This document shows positions 1 through 8,822 of a stretch of DNA of 64,000 bases, one piece after another (position 1 is the stretch's first letter; every line of letters begins with the position of its first letter). A model generated the notes under the pieces. That model made no database searches and was not told the origin of the DNA. It saw only the letters and a list, made by a program, of their open reading frames with translations. Source of the DNA: Pyrinomonadaceae bacterium (GTDB lineage: Bacteria; Acidobacteriota; Blastocatellia; Pyrinomonadales; Pyrinomonadaceae); assembly GCA_019694345.1 (NCBI GenBank), contig JAIBCA010000074.1, positions 32,960-96,959 on the forward strand, written 5' to 3'. A program made the position numbers and the translations under genes.

Positions 1-234
1 GGACTGATGCGTGGAGCATTTTCTAGGAAACAACAAGAAGAATGGGATTCTAGAGGAATGAGTGACCTTGATGTCGCCACAGCGGTTCTGATGCACGAGA
101 TTCTTCATATTACCGGGGTTTTCGAATCTGACGCGTCATTTGATAAGGAAGCTGGTACCGTCGACACGACGAAGAGCCGCAAGTATCAACAGCAACTGTT
201 AGATAAGTGTTTTCCGATACAACCTAAACCTTAA
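1..234 (+). CDS. Putative zinc-protease-like protein, 5' end cut by window edge
   Basis: The reading frame is open at the left edge (the first two codons read Gly-Leu before the first ATG at 7), so this is probably the C-terminal part of a longer protein. About 75 residues are visible. They carry HEILHITG, an HExxH zinc-metallopeptidase signature with a third potential ligand shortly after it (a Glu in VFES), which resembles the zincin active-site helix. The rest is charged and of low complexity. It is followed after 11 bases by a small secreted protein on the same strand, so the two may be co-transcribed. The family cannot be named from so little sequence, and a chance HExxH in a non-enzymatic protein is possible. 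Confidence 0.5.
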   Translation, partial: GLMRGAFSRKQQEEWDSRGMSDLDVATAVLMHEILHITGVFESDASFDKEAGTVDTTKSRKYQQQLLDKCFPIQPKP

Positions 235-245
235 GGGTAGGAATT

Positions 246-734
246 ATGATAATTACTAGGTTTTTACAATCGATTTATTTGATTTTGCTTTTGAGTTTTA
301 GCGCTCTTGGATGCGATATTGAACCGAGTTATCGCAAGATTGAAAACATGGTTCGTGAGGATTTCCCTTCGTTGAGACTGAAAGGCAAGACAGTTCTTTC
401 GACTTCATGCATACTGCAATGGAAGGATCAGAATCACACTGACGGCAGAGTTGAACTCTTTTTCGACCGATATGAAACCGAAGAAGTTAGCAGACAGAAC
501 TTATTGAGGGAAGCGGATTATGTTTCTGACGGCAAAAGCCTTGATGCGACAGATTTGGAGGCTTATTGGGATGATGCTTTATTCCTTCCAAGTTACTCTA
601 ATGATAGTGGAATTCTATTTTTAAGAAACAGATTAGAGTTGTTTTCGATTATTTCGTTGAGACAGGAAAACATTCTTCGCGTCGAGGGGATAGTCCGGAA
701 AGCAGTAAAGACTAAGGAATTTCGTTGCCCTTAG
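246..734 (+). CDS. Small secreted or lipoprotein of unknown function
   Basis: This 162-residue protein was not recognised. The N-terminus is a clear export signal: a basic start, a run of Leu/Ile, then SALGC near residues 19-23. That could be a lipobox with Ala at -3, or an ordinary signal peptidase I region. The mature part is charged and has a few scattered Cys (near residues 55 and 161), so one disulfide is possible. The ATG follows the previous stop by 11 bases with a GGTAGG stretch as a likely ribosome binding site. No domain motif is visible. The base composition is more AT-rich than most of the window, as is that of the preceding fragment. Confidence 0.6.
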   Translation: MIITRFLQSIYLILLLSFSALGCDIEPSYRKIENMVREDFPSLRLKGKTVLSTSCILQWKDQNHTDGRVELFFDRYETEEVSRQNLLREADYVSDGKSLDATDLEAYWDDALFLPSYSNDSGILFLRNRLELFSIISLRQENILRVEGIVRKAVKTKEFRCP

Positions 735-873
735 ACCCGACTCGACCACGCATGAAATTCCGACGACACTCGTTTCTCAATTGCGAAAGCGATGTAGTGA
801 ACCGGCAGAACGCCCGATTGGGTCAAAATCGAGGCACCCCGATATGTAACTGATTCGTTGAACTGTAAAACCT

Positions 874-1854
874 ATGTCTTCGAAGAAAATGCCGCAGATC
901 TTTATTTTTGTTCTGATTTTTAGTCTCACATTCATTTACGGCCAGCAAATGAATAGCGAGGCACTATTTGCGTTTCGGGATGGGAGCAAGACCGGTTATT
1001 GCGATTCGAAAGGGAAACTTGTCATCACCCCGATACTCGATGATGCCGGAATATTTAAGAATGGACTTTCTCCAGCAAAGCAAGGTCGGAAATGGGGGGT
1101 TATCAAACCCAATGGTAAATTTTTGGTAGATCCCCAGTTTGACGATGCCAGCGACTATTCCGATGGGATGGCTCGGATCGTGATGAATGGGAAGACCGGA
1201 TTCATTGATGTAACAGGAAAGCTGGTGATTGCCCCAGTATTCGATTCTGCTGGCTTCTTTAATGAGGGGGTCGCATCTGCCTTTTCGCAAGGAAAGCTTG
1301 GCTATATAGATAAACAGGGTGATTTTCGGATCGCTCCGCGTTTTGCCGATGGCTCGGAGTTTTTTGAAGGCGTGGCGTTCGTCCAAATTGAGAATTTGTG
1401 GGGTGTTATTGATAAGGACGGAAAGCTGGTCATACATCCCCAATTCCGATCGACTTCGTTCTTTAGTGATAATTATGCTCGCGTTGAACTTGAAAATGGC
1501 AAATGGACATTCATCAAGAAGAGCGGCGAACGTCTCGCGAAAGAGTTCGACTACGCGTTGCCTTTTTCAGAAGGAATGGCAGCAGTAATGATCGACGGCA
1601 AATGGGGGTTCATCGATACAAACGGAAAACTGGCGATTCCCGCCAGTTTCCGCGCTGTATTGGGGTTTTCCGAGGGCATGGCAGCTGCCCAAATTGGCAC
1701 CGAGTGGGGTTTTATCGATCGGGTCGGCAAAGTAAGAATCGAATTTGGCTTTAGTGCTCCGGGAACGTTTCGCAATGGACTAGCCTCCGTCGGCAGAGAC
1801 CTCGAGGAGGTACTCATCGATCACAACGGCTCCGTCATCCCGTGTGGCAAATAG
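874..1854 (+). CDS. WG-repeat (KWG) secreted protein
   Basis: A 326-residue protein with a signal peptide (hydrophobic residues 9-23, then YGQQ). The mature part is almost entirely WG repeats. Units of roughly 40-46 residues contain a W/Y-G-[FVY]-I-D core, a GKLVI strand and an F.EG[ML]A strand, for example KWGVIKPNGK, KTGFIDVTGK, LWGVIDKDGK, KWGFIDTNGK and EWGFIDRVGK. About seven units are seen. WG-repeat proteins are beta-rich, usually extracytoplasmic, and their partners are mostly unknown. The last repeat is degenerate and ends with a short CGK tail. The gene stands alone, with a 139-base gap upstream and a 454-base gap downstream. The family call is firm; the function is open. Confidence 0.88.
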   Translation: MSSKKMPQIFIFVLIFSLTFIYGQQMNSEALFAFRDGSKTGYCDSKGKLVITPILDDAGIFKNGLSPAKQGRKWGVIKPNGKFLVDPQFDDASDYSDGMARIVMNGKTGFIDVTGKLVIAPVFDSAGFFNEGVASAFSQGKLGYIDKQGDFRIAPRFADGSEFFEGVAFVQIENLWGVIDKDGKLVIHPQFRSTSFFSDNYARVELENGKWTFIKKSGERLAKEFDYALPFSEGMAAVMIDGKWGFIDTNGKLAIPASFRAVLGFSEGMAAAQIGTEWGFIDRVGKVRIEFGFSAPGTFRNGLASVGRDLEEVLIDHNGSVIPCGK

Positions 1855-2308
1855 CAAACCGGGGACAATAAATGTTGCAAAGAAATCGGTGTCTGACATG
1901 ATGTTATTAAGACGGTTTCTCGAGGCATCGGGTTGGGATCGATGTTGACGGACAAGGAACTTGCTCATTGACAGCCGAAACCGTCATCTCCTTGCATATC
2001 GGCTGGAAACAGTGGTCGGCGGCAGGGTTGCGGAACGGAAGCGTGGGGCAGTAAGACTCAGGGCATTGTGGTGAACCTCTGGTTGATCGGCCTAACGGGT
2101 TGACGGTGCCCTTACTCCGTGCGGGCTTCCGCAATTGGTTCGAGTCATCGGAAAGCGGTCTTTTGATCCGGGTTATCGGCGTCCATCGGCGGTTAGATCC
2201 CCCTAACCGCAAAGGACGCAGAGGACCCATTCAATACTCAATCTTCGATATTTACTACTCAATATTCACTTTTCCCTCGTCCCTTATCGCTTACTCTTTC
2301 GCCGGAGC
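1855..2308. other. Intergenic stretch, possibly holding a dispersed repeat
   Basis: 454 bases between two genes, with no convincing coding signal. Around 2093-2145 the text (CCTAACGGGTTGACGG, then GCGGGCTTCCGC) and at 2205-2222 the CCGCAAAGGACGCAGAGG element look like dispersed non-coding repeats seen in related genomes; that is recollection, not a search. From 2225 to 2280 there is an AT-rich run with near-repeats of TACTCAATATTCA/TACTCAATCTTCG. Short open frames on both strands here have no start context or protein-like composition. Confidence 0.35.
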
Positions 2309-2986
2309 TCAGTGCTTGCCGTGCTTTCCGATGTCCGAGAATGCGATGTTATAGATCGCGTAGTTTTGCCAGTCTTTGTGATCAAAGTGCCACCATTCGT
2401 TGGCGTTGACGGTGAACCCGGCGGCTTCCATCAGTCGCCGCAGTTTGTCGCGGTTGGCACGTTCTTCGTCAGTGCCGCCCTTGTAATCGGGTGATGCCCG
2501 CTCGGAAAATTCGTCAAAATCGGATGGCATCGGCACCGGTTTGCCGGTCTTCCGGTCGTAGATGCTGAGGTCCACGGCACAGCCGCGGTTATGCCTTGAA
2601 CCCTTTGCGGGGTCGGCGACGAATATGCGTTTGTCCTCGGGCGTCACCTCCCAAAACAGTTTGGTGATCGCCCACGGACGATAGCCGTCAAAAATGACCA
2701 GCCCAAGCCCCTCTTTTTTCAATAACTTATGAACGCGGACGAGAGCCTCGGCCGCCGGCCGCTGCAGGAACGCCCGAGCCTCAGGGTAAACCTGCCGGCC
2801 GACGAAATTGTCCGGGGTCGCGTATCTGATGTCGAGTTTTATCGATCTGCTGAGTTTTGTGAGTTCGATCAAGTTGGCGTCTCGCTTATTCAGTTCTTTT
2901 GGCGGACCGCTCTGGGCAAATGCGCCAACCGAAAGGATAAGCGAAATCAGGACAATCGTAAATCGCGATCTCAGAGCAAGCATCAT
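2309..2986 (-). CDS. D-alanyl-D-alanine dipeptidase (VanX/DdpX type, M15D)
   Basis: Predicted zinc D,D-dipeptidase that hydrolyses D-Ala-D-Ala; with its signal peptide (residues about 1-25, ending AFAQ) it should act outside the cytoplasmic membrane. The 225-residue frame has the M15D hallmarks: GYRP with Arg103, SRHNRGCAVDLS giving His132 and Asp139 as zinc ligands, and EWWHF giving catalytic Glu197 and zinc ligand His200. The start was set at the tandem ATG (2986/2983) because the longer frame only adds a non-signal stretch in front of a clean signal peptide. It is divergent from a 47-residue membrane protein. No vanH or vanA partners are present, so peptidoglycan dipeptide recycling or scavenging is more likely than glycopeptide resistance. 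Confidence 0.9.
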   Translation of the reverse strand: MMLALRSRFTIVLISLILSVGAFAQSGPPKELNKRDANLIELTKLSRSIKLDIRYATPDNFVGRQVYPEARAFLQRPAAEALVRVHKLLKKEGLGLVIFDGYRPWAITKLFWEVTPEDKRIFVADPAKGSRHNRGCAVDLSIYDRKTGKPVPMPSDFDEFSERASPDYKGGTDEERANRDKLRRLMEAAGFTVNANEWWHFDHKDWQNYAIYNIAFSDIGKHGKH

Positions 2987-3048
2987 AAAGAGAACTTTCT
3001 CCCTGCGGTATTGAAAAAAACGAGCGGAAGAGCTATTTTCAAAAATAG

Positions 3049-3192
3049 ATGTCCGACGAGCCGAACAAAATGACGTGCCCCGCCCGCAAGTGGACAAAAC
3101 GCGCGGGCATCATCGCGTTTCTGTTCTTTCTCGGCAAGGGGCTCGTCTGGCTGGCCCTGCTCGCCGTCGGGGCATACTACTCGTTCAATTAA
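3049..3192 (+). CDS. 47-residue single-pass membrane protein
   Basis: A short frame from ATG 3049 to TAA 3192. After a basic stretch (ARKWTKRAG) it has one long hydrophobic segment, about residues 21-43 (IIAFLFFLGKGLVWLALLAVG), and ends YYSFN. The positive-inside pattern and single helix fit a small inner-membrane protein with a cytoplasmic N-terminus. A second in-frame ATG lies at 3070. It fills the space between the dipeptidase (minus strand, starting at 2986) and the minus-strand gene ending at 3221, and reads opposite to both, sharing a 62-base divergent region with the dipeptidase. Related short proteins with a KG-x-x-W core are common as unnamed proteins. No function is proposed. Confidence 0.55.
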   Translation: MSDEPNKMTCPARKWTKRAGIIAFLFFLGKGLVWLALLAVGAYYSFN

Positions 3193-3220
3193 GCGGCCGT
3201 CCGGCCCGACATTTATCGGT

Positions 3221-4282
3221 TCAGGGCTTCTTAACGGCCGGTTCCGGCTCGACATCGTCATCCCTGATCACAACGTCCGTACCGTATTTCTGATAATCCT
3301 TGAATCGGATCACGTTCCTGGTCTCGATCAGCTTTGAGCTTTCGCGGCTGGTCAGACGGACGTCGGAGACTAGCGGGAGCAGATATTTGCCGTCGCTGAT
3401 GGTGACCCAGTCGTAATCGATGACTCGCTTGGCCGAGCGGACCGGAAAGCTGTCCGGGATCTCGGTCGCCTCGCTTTCGATCCTCAGAACGCGCCCTAGC
3501 TCGCGATCGATCCAAACGCGCCCCTTCATACCCGAGATGGTCGAATCGGTCGTGACCTGGCCCGATGACGTGATCAGCTGTTTGGCCTTGTCTTTGGCAA
3601 CCGTGAAATCGAACACGAGCGCTTTACGCATCCGGATGACATCGGTGTCGACGATCTCAAATCGGGCCTCGCTCTCGGGCTTAAAGACCGTCGCGAGCAT
3701 CGTGACAAATTCGCCCGTCGAGCTGGTGCCGCCGACCTCCTCGTAACTGCCCTTAGGCCTCGGGTCATTGTTGAGTATCCCGTTGGTCGAGAGCACGCGA
3801 TAGTCCTCTTCGCCGGTCGAACGATAGCTGACCGCGACGACGAGACGGTCGAGATTCTTAAAATTGTTGGTCCCGCCAAAGGCCCATGACCGCTGGATCT
3901 GCTGCTTGACGACAAAATCGGGCATCTCGCCGACCGCCTCGAGCGTATTCTTGCGCGCCTTTTCGAGGACCGCGTCGGCGTCCTTCGGCGTCGGAAGCTG
4001 TGCCCCGACCGGATTTTGCCGCCGGCGATCGGCCTCCTCGAGCGACCGCTGCAGTTCCTCGTCGCCGCTGCTCTTGGACCGCGTCAATCCGCGGACGCCG
4101 TCGGTCAGCGGAAATCCGATGCCGCGTTTGCGGAGAGCGTCGACGATCTCGGGTTTGAGCTTCGGGTCCTTTTGCAGCGAGTACAGGAGCTTGACGTATT
4201 CCGCCTGTGTCAACGGCGTCGTCTGGCCAATAACGGCAACAGAAACTGCCAGAAAAGTTATGATCGCGAATACAAATCTCAT
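3221..4282 (-). CDS. Secreted protein of unknown family
   Basis: A 353-residue protein with a signal peptide (residues about 1-19, ending VIGQ). Residues 20-100 are helical and charged: TQAEYVKLLYSLQKDP, then a DALRKRGIGF segment of the kind seen at the start of many acidobacterial secreted proteins. Residues 110-330 alternate beta strands (RVWIDRELGRVLRIE, RVIDYDWVTISDGKYLLP, DVRLTSRESSKLIETRN). That resembles the beta-sheet pattern of LolA/outer-membrane lipoprotein-sorting folds, but no diagnostic motif was seen. The C-terminus is acidic and proline-rich. It is a single gene with its own upstream gap. Periplasmic or outer-membrane location is inferred from the signal only. Confidence 0.7.
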   Translation of the reverse strand: MRFVFAIITFLAVSVAVIGQTTPLTQAEYVKLLYSLQKDPKLKPEIVDALRKRGIGFPLTDGVRGLTRSKSSGDEELQRSLEEADRRRQNPVGAQLPTPKDADAVLEKARKNTLEAVGEMPDFVVKQQIQRSWAFGGTNNFKNLDRLVVAVSYRSTGEEDYRVLSTNGILNNDPRPKGSYEEVGGTSSTGEFVTMLATVFKPESEARFEIVDTDVIRMRKALVFDFTVAKDKAKQLITSSGQVTTDSTISGMKGRVWIDRELGRVLRIESEATEIPDSFPVRSAKRVIDYDWVTISDGKYLLPLVSDVRLTSRESSKLIETRNVIRFKDYQKYGTDVVIRDDDVEPEPAVKKP

Positions 4283-4416
4283 CTCTGATATTGATGCCCG
4301 AGGTACGTTCAGCGTTCGCCGGTACCGGTTTTTGGGGCCTCGGGCAAATAGTAAAGCGGGGATCGTCGAATAGTGATGACCCCCGCTCTAGTATAATGAC
4401 GAATGAAGATAAAAAA

Positions 4417-4818
4417 TCAATTAACCCATTCTTCTTCGTAGTTAAGCTGCCAATGACGAGTGACCCATGCCTGGGCGGCAGTCATTGCGGTGTTCTTCCA
4501 TTTCTTGAAGTTATCCAGAACGGTCAGTGCGGCCAGCGGCTTGCTCGGGTCGCGTTCGACACGGATTACCTGAGTCGAAACCTCGATGATCGCCTTATCT
4601 TCTTCCATCAGTTTAAGACGAACCTCGCTGCCCACGGGCGGAAGTGTTTCGAGATTGACCAGGGTGCTCGATTCACCGACGTTCTCGGTCATTCCCTCGA
4701 TCGTGACGGTTTCACCGCTGACCGAGTCGACCCAGCTCGCCTGAACCGGCATATTAGCCAAGATCCGATGATGCATCGGCGTTTTGTATGATGACGTAGC
4801 GTATTCTACCTGTGACAT
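4417..4818 (-). CDS. PilZ-like domain protein (degenerate c-di-GMP motif)
   Basis: A 133-residue cytoplasmic protein. The start is fixed by an excellent ribosome binding site (AAAGGAGGAA, 4821-4830) directly before ATG 4818. Residues 23-100 follow a PilZ-like strand order: PVQASWVD, ETVTIEGMTENVG, STLVNLE, PVGSEVRLKL, then IEVSTQVIRVER. The canonical c-di-GMP pair RxxxR and (D/N)xSxxG is not intact; only ENVGESS stands where the second motif should be. Ligand binding is therefore doubtful, and a PilZ-fold scaffold is as likely. The C-terminal 30 residues are aromatic and Trp-rich. The gene has a plausible sigma-70-type promoter upstream. Confidence 0.6.
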   Translation of the reverse strand: MSQVEYATSSYKTPMHHRILANMPVQASWVDSVSGETVTIEGMTENVGESSTLVNLETLPPVGSEVRLKLMEEDKAIIEVSTQVIRVERDPSKPLAALTVLDNFKKWKNTAMTAAQAWVTRHWQLNYEEEWVN

Positions 4819-4820
4819 AT

Positions 4821-4830
4821 TTCCTCCTTT
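4821..4830 (-). promoter_or_regulatory. Strong ribosome binding site for the PilZ-like gene
   Basis: On the minus strand the bases read AAAGGAGGAA immediately before ATATG. This decides the start at 4818 over an upstream ATG at 4884 in the same frame. Confidence 0.8.
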
Positions 4831-4883
4831 AAGAATCATGTTTCGCCTGCCGCAAATTATCGGATTCAGCAAAATTCGAAACA

Positions 4884-4912
4884 AACTTAAGACATTTTTA
4901 CAAAAAAGTCAA
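4884..4912 (-). promoter_or_regulatory. Candidate promoter for the PilZ-like gene
   Basis: Minus strand: TTGACT (4907-4912), a 17-base AT-rich spacer, then TAAGTT (4884-4889). The -35 box is good and the -10 box is weak. It lies about 65 bases upstream of the start codon in a strongly AT-rich stretch. Confidence 0.35.
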
Positions 4913-5481
4913 GTTTTGCATAATTTACAAAACCCTGTAATTAAAAGGCTTTTCAAAAAATCTGAGACCATTCTAATTTGTAACGGAAAAAATTACAAAT
5001 GCCGGGACACTAACCCTCAAAACAGTCTCTCGCACCACCGTTAGAACGCACGTGCGGGGCAAAAGGTTGCATGGCAGAATCGATTATTTTCGGCAGATCG
5101 GTCGAATCGGGAAAAGATAACAAAGATTTAAGACCGAGTTAACGTCGATTTTTGGTTGGGGCGTAAGGCTTGTCATTTGCCGCTGCGGTACTCAAATTGC
5201 GTTACGAAACGCGTATTAAAAACGTCGACCCGGCCTTCGTTGGGCAAGCCCGGCGGCATGACGAGTGACTGACCGCTAAAGGTATGTCATTCATAGGTTT
5301 AACGTCAGGGATCGATGGCAGTATGATCGCTTTTTGGGAATGCGGGCCGAGCATAATACGGCCTAATATCCGAAAAGCAAAATAAAAATCCAAAAATCAA
5401 AAGAAAAGGCGGAAATTCCCAAATTTCAATGCGGCTATAATGCTCCGGGAATTTCAACCGAAAGAGGTCAATAAAAATAAG
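4913..5481. other. Long AT-rich regulatory stretch upstream of the TonB receptor
   Basis: About 570 bases separate the PilZ-like gene from the receptor start. The left third is very AT-rich, with poly-A and poly-T tracts. The middle contains short mixed repeats but no clear riboswitch fold. The right end (5380-5430) is an A-rich run. No open frame here has a good start site or protein-like composition. The only site worth naming is the TATAAT at 5436-5441. Confidence 0.4.
5436..5441 (+). promoter_or_regulatory. TATAAT box upstream of the TonB receptor
   Basis: A perfect TATAAT 40 bases before the preferred start codon at 5482. No good -35 hexamer lies 16-18 bases upstream (AAATTC region), so it is a -10 candidate only. 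The ATG at 5440 overlaps it, another reason to prefer the start at 5482. Confidence 0.35.
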
Positions 5482-8400
5482 ATGACTAAAATTTTTTCAA
5501 GCAAAACACTATCAGCGATGATCTTGTTGGTGCTCATCGGTGTCGGCCAAGCGTTTGGCCAGGCACAGGCGGGTTCCGGACAGATCACAGGCGTAGTTAC
5601 CGATTCGAACGGAGCCGTTGTTCCGAACGCCACGGTGACGCTGGTCAGCAAATCGACCAATGAAACGAAGACTGCAACGACGAGCGGCGACGGTACATAC
5701 CGTTTCGTTCTGCTGCAGCCGGGCAAGTACTCGGTCAAGACGACCGCAGCCAACTTTGCAGATGTTACGCTCGAGGTTGAAGTTCAGGTCGGACGTATCA
5801 CCGATGCGAATGTGACCCTCGGCGCCAGCGGCGTTTCGGCAGTGGTCGAGGTCACCGCTGAAGGTGTCCAGACGACGACGAACAACTTCGACGCGGTCCA
5901 GAGTGAAACGGCGATCCAGAATCTGCCGATCAACGGCCGCCGCTTTCAGGATTTTGTCACGCTGACGCCGACCGCACAGGTCGATCCGTCACGCGGCCAG
6001 ATCTCGCTTTCGGGACAGCGTGGTATCAACAGCAACATCAACGTTGACGGTGTCGATTACAACCAGCCCTTCTTCGGCGGTGTTCGCGGCGGCGAACGTT
6101 CAAACTCGGCCTTCACGATCCCGCAGGAATCGGTTCGCGAATTTCAGGTCGTTGCCGCAGGTTACTCGGCTGAGTTTGGCCGCAGTTCGGGCGGTATCGT
6201 CAATGCGGTGACCAAATCGGGTTCGAACGACGTTCGCGGAACGCTCTTTTACCTGCTTCGCCCCGAGCAGCTCGCCGTCGGCAACAAGTTTGCCAAGGCA
6301 CTCGCTGACCAGCGTTTGAATGCTCTCGGTGTTCAGGCGACGCTTGCACCGACCCAGCATCAGTTCGGCGGTTCGATCGGCGGCCCGATCAAGAAGGACA
6401 AACTGTTCTACTTTGCATCGTATGAGCAACAGCGTTTTCGTGCTCCGCGTCAGGTTTTGTTCCAGAATCTCGTCGGAGTCGCAACCCCGGTAGATCCCGG
6501 CCAGGCTGCAGTTTACAACTTTTACCGCGGTAACGAGGTCCAGTATCAGGCAACGAATGATGCCTATGCCGCACTCGGCAAGATCGATTGGAACGTAAAC
6601 GACGCGAATCGTTTTAACATTCGTTACAACTTTGCCGCTAACAAGGCGCTCAACGGTGTCTCGACCGGCGAAACGGCCCTCGACCCGACCACGACGAGCT
6701 CGCTCTCGACGAATGGTACCGAAGAAGACCGCAATCACATCGTCGTCGGACAGATGATCACCACATTCTCGGCCAACCTCATCAACGAAGTTCGCGGCCA
6801 GTATGCACGTGAGACCCGTCCCCGCACGCCGAATGACCTGTTGGCAAATATCAACACGTCGATCGGTGTTTTCGGAACACGTAACTTCCTTCCGACGACC
6901 CAGTTCGACCGTCGCATACAGATCGGCGACGCGATGACGTACATCACGGGTGCACACACCATCAAATTCGGCGGCGAATTCAGCGATATTTTTGCTGACC
7001 AGACCTTTGGATTCAATCAGACCGGTGTTTACACGTTCTCGGGCCTGACATCGACGACCGGCATTCTTGACGCGATGAGCACCAATCGTACGGCGACCGT
7101 CCGCGGACGTTTTGATACGACCACGGCTCGTTACAACAAGCAGATCGGAAACCTCTCGGCTGCCTATGGCATCAAGGAGATCTCATTCTTTGCTCAGGAT
7201 TCGTGGCGTGTAAATCAGAAGTTGACGCTCAACTTCGGCCTCCGTTACGAAAAGCAGCTCAACCCGTCGGCTGAGGCAAACAACACGGCCGTTCTTAACC
7301 TTGTCCGCAACACGCCCTGGCCGATCTTTGGCAACCGGACGCTCGACCCGTCGATCATCCCGGACAGCCAGCATCAATGGGGCCCGCGTATCGGATTTGC
7401 TTATGATCCGAAGGGCAACGGCAAGACGGTCATCCGCGGATTTGCCGGACAGTACTATGCACGTACGCCGCTGATCGTTCTGGCGGCACCGTTCAACAAC
7501 TTCCGCAATCCGGCAGGCGATCTGTCGGTAACGCTCGGTTCGCCGGCGTTCACCTCGACCGGATTCAGCCAGTCGACGTTCGAAACGCAGAACCCGCAGT
7601 ATGTCGCTATCATGGGCGGCACGGGCTTTACCCCGAACACCGTTTATCGTCAGTTTGCGATCCTCGGCATCGACCTGAACACGATCTCGCTGAGCTCGCT
7701 GCCGGTCCTTACGTCGGCACAGATCGCGACCATCCAGACCGCGATCCTCAACGCGACCACGAATCCGCCGGCTAACCTCGGTGCATTCCAGGGAGCAAAC
7801 TTTGTCGGAATCAACCCCGACTTTAAGAACCCGCAGTCGTTCCAGTGGGGCGGCGGTGTTGAGCATCAGGTAGCACAGGGCATCACGATCGGTGCTGACT
7901 ATTCAGAGGTCAACACGATCTACTTGCAGCGTAACCGCGACATCAACCTGCCGGCACGGACAGGCGTTGATGCGGTTTCGGGTCGTATTCTCGTAAACCG
8001 TGCATCACGTCCGCTGACCAATATCGGAACGCTTCAGATCCGCGATTCGTCAGCACGTTCGGTTTACCGTGCGTTGACCTTGCGTATGAACATGAACCGC
8101 AGCTGGGGACGCATCAACGCATTTTATACGCTGTCACGTTCGATGTCGGATGACGATAACGAACGCGACGCCGGTGGTGTGTTGTATGACAATCCGTATG
8201 ACCTGAGCACAGAGATGTACAATTCACGTCTCGATCGCCGTCACCAGTTCGTGGCAAACCCGATCTTCTTCCTGCCCTGGGGATTTGAGCTTTCGAGTGC
8301 GATCCGCCTGCGTTCGGGTTCACCGGTCAACTCGCTTGTCGGTACCGATCTGAACGGAGACGGAAACAGCAACGAACGCCCGATGACGGCGCCGGGATTG

Positions 8401-8739
8401 GAGCTGAGGCGTAATTACTTTACGAATCGCCCGATCTTCAACGTCGACCTTCGCGTTCAGAAGGGCTTCAAGTTCACGGAAACGCGTAAGCTCTTGCTTA
8501 CGGCTGAGTTCTTTAACGTAATGAATCGTTCGGACAGCCAGTTCTCAGGATCGGCTACGACGAACTATTGTGCTACGTCGAACAACGTCTGCGGACTGAG
8601 CGGTGTGACGAATATCAATTTCCTGAATCTGATCCAGCAGAATGCTTCGGCTACCAACGCAGGTAAGCTGAACCTCTCAGGATTGAATCCGGGACAGCAG
8701 GTATTCCAGATGCAACTCGGTGCCAGATTCCAATTCTAA
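5482..8739 (+). CDS. Oar-like TonB-dependent receptor with N-terminal carboxypeptidase-regulatory domain
   Basis: A 1085-residue outer-membrane protein. It has a signal peptide at 1-27 (ending AFGQ), a carboxypeptidase-regulatory-like beta sandwich at about 32-118 ([19 protein letters not shown], then [18 protein letters not shown]), and a plug at about 130-235 ([28 protein letters not shown]). The rest is a long beta barrel ending in LGARFQF with the expected C-terminal Phe. This is the Oar/TonB type that is highly expanded in Acidobacteriota. Start 5482 was preferred over ATG 5440 because the signal peptide begins there and AAAGAGG lies 15 bases upstream. It is monocistronic with a strong terminator. 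The substrate is unknown; no TonB or ABC genes are adjacent, so import of glycans or peptides is only a guess. Confidence 0.93.
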   Translation: MTKIFSSKTLSAMILLVLIGVGQAFGQAQAGSGQITGVVTDSNGAVVPNATVTLVSKSTNETKTATTSGDGTYRFVLLQPGKYSVKTTAANFADVTLEVEVQVGRITDANVTLGASGVSAVVEVTAEGVQTTTNNFDAVQSETAIQNLPINGRRFQDFVTLTPTAQVDPSRGQISLSGQRGINSNINVDGVDYNQPFFGGVRGGERSNSAFTIPQESVREFQVVAAGYSAEFGRSSGGIVNAVTKSGSNDVRGTLFYLLRPEQLAVGNKFAKALADQRLNALGVQATLAPTQHQFGGSIGGPIKKDKLFYFASYEQQRFRAPRQVLFQNLVGVATPVDPGQAAVYNFYRGNEVQYQATNDAYAALGKIDWNVNDANRFNIRYNFAANKALNGVSTGETALDPTTTSSLSTNGTEEDRNHIVVGQMITTFSANLINEVRGQYARETRPRTPNDLLANINTSIGVFGTRNFLPTTQFDRRIQIGDAMTYITGAHTIKFGGEFSDIFADQTFGFNQTGVYTFSGLTSTTGILDAMSTNRTATVRGRFDTTTARYNKQIGNLSAAYGIKEISFFAQDSWRVNQKLTLNFGLRYEKQLNPSAEANNTAVLNLVRNTPWPIFGNRTLDPSIIPDSQHQWGPRIGFAYDPKGNGKTVIRGFAGQYYARTPLIVLAAPFNNFRNPAGDLSVTLGSPAFTSTGFSQSTFETQNPQYVAIMGGTGFTPNTVYRQFAILGIDLNTISLSSLPVLTSAQIATIQTAILNATTNPPANLGAFQGANFVGINPDFKNPQSFQWGGGVEHQVAQGITIGADYSEVNTIYLQRNRDINLPARTGVDAVSGRILVNRASRPLTNIGTLQIRDSSARSVYRALTLRMNMNRSWGRINAFYTLSRSMSDDDNERDAGGVLYDNPYDLSTEMYNSRLDRRHQFVANPIFFLPWGFELSSAIRLRSGSPVNSLVGTDLNGDGNSNERPMTAPGLELRRNYFTNRPIFNVDLRVQKGFKFTETRKLLLTAEFFNVMNRSDSQFSGSATTNYCATSNNVCGLSGVTNINFLNLIQQNASATNAGKLNLSGLNPGQQVFQMQLGARFQF

Positions 8740-8761
8740 TTTTCCGGTAAATCGGAACTTG

Positions 8762-8794
8762 AGGCACGCTTGTTCGCAAGCGTGCCTTTTTTTT
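8762..8794 (+). terminator. Rho-independent terminator of the TonB receptor gene
   Basis: An 11-bp perfect stem, AGGCACGCTTG / CAAGCGTGCCT, with a TTCG tetraloop, followed by a run of T. It lies 22 bases after the stop codon. Confidence 0.95.
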
Positions 8795-8822
8795 ATCGGG
8801 GCATACGTGTAATCTTTTGGTG

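Noticed and set aside
1907..2230. 107-residue open frame on the minus strand in the gene-free stretch
   Set aside because: Arg/Pro/Ser-rich, no ribosome binding site, no signal or motif; it coincides with the candidate repeat.
5202..5393. 63-residue minus-strand frame upstream of the TonB receptor
   Set aside because: No ribosome binding site, mixed composition, and it lies in an AT-rich non-coding leader.
6100..6957. 285-residue open frame antisense to the TonB receptor
   Set aside because: Shadow of the receptor coding strand; Arg/Val-rich composition with no domain pattern, while the plus-strand protein is unmistakable.
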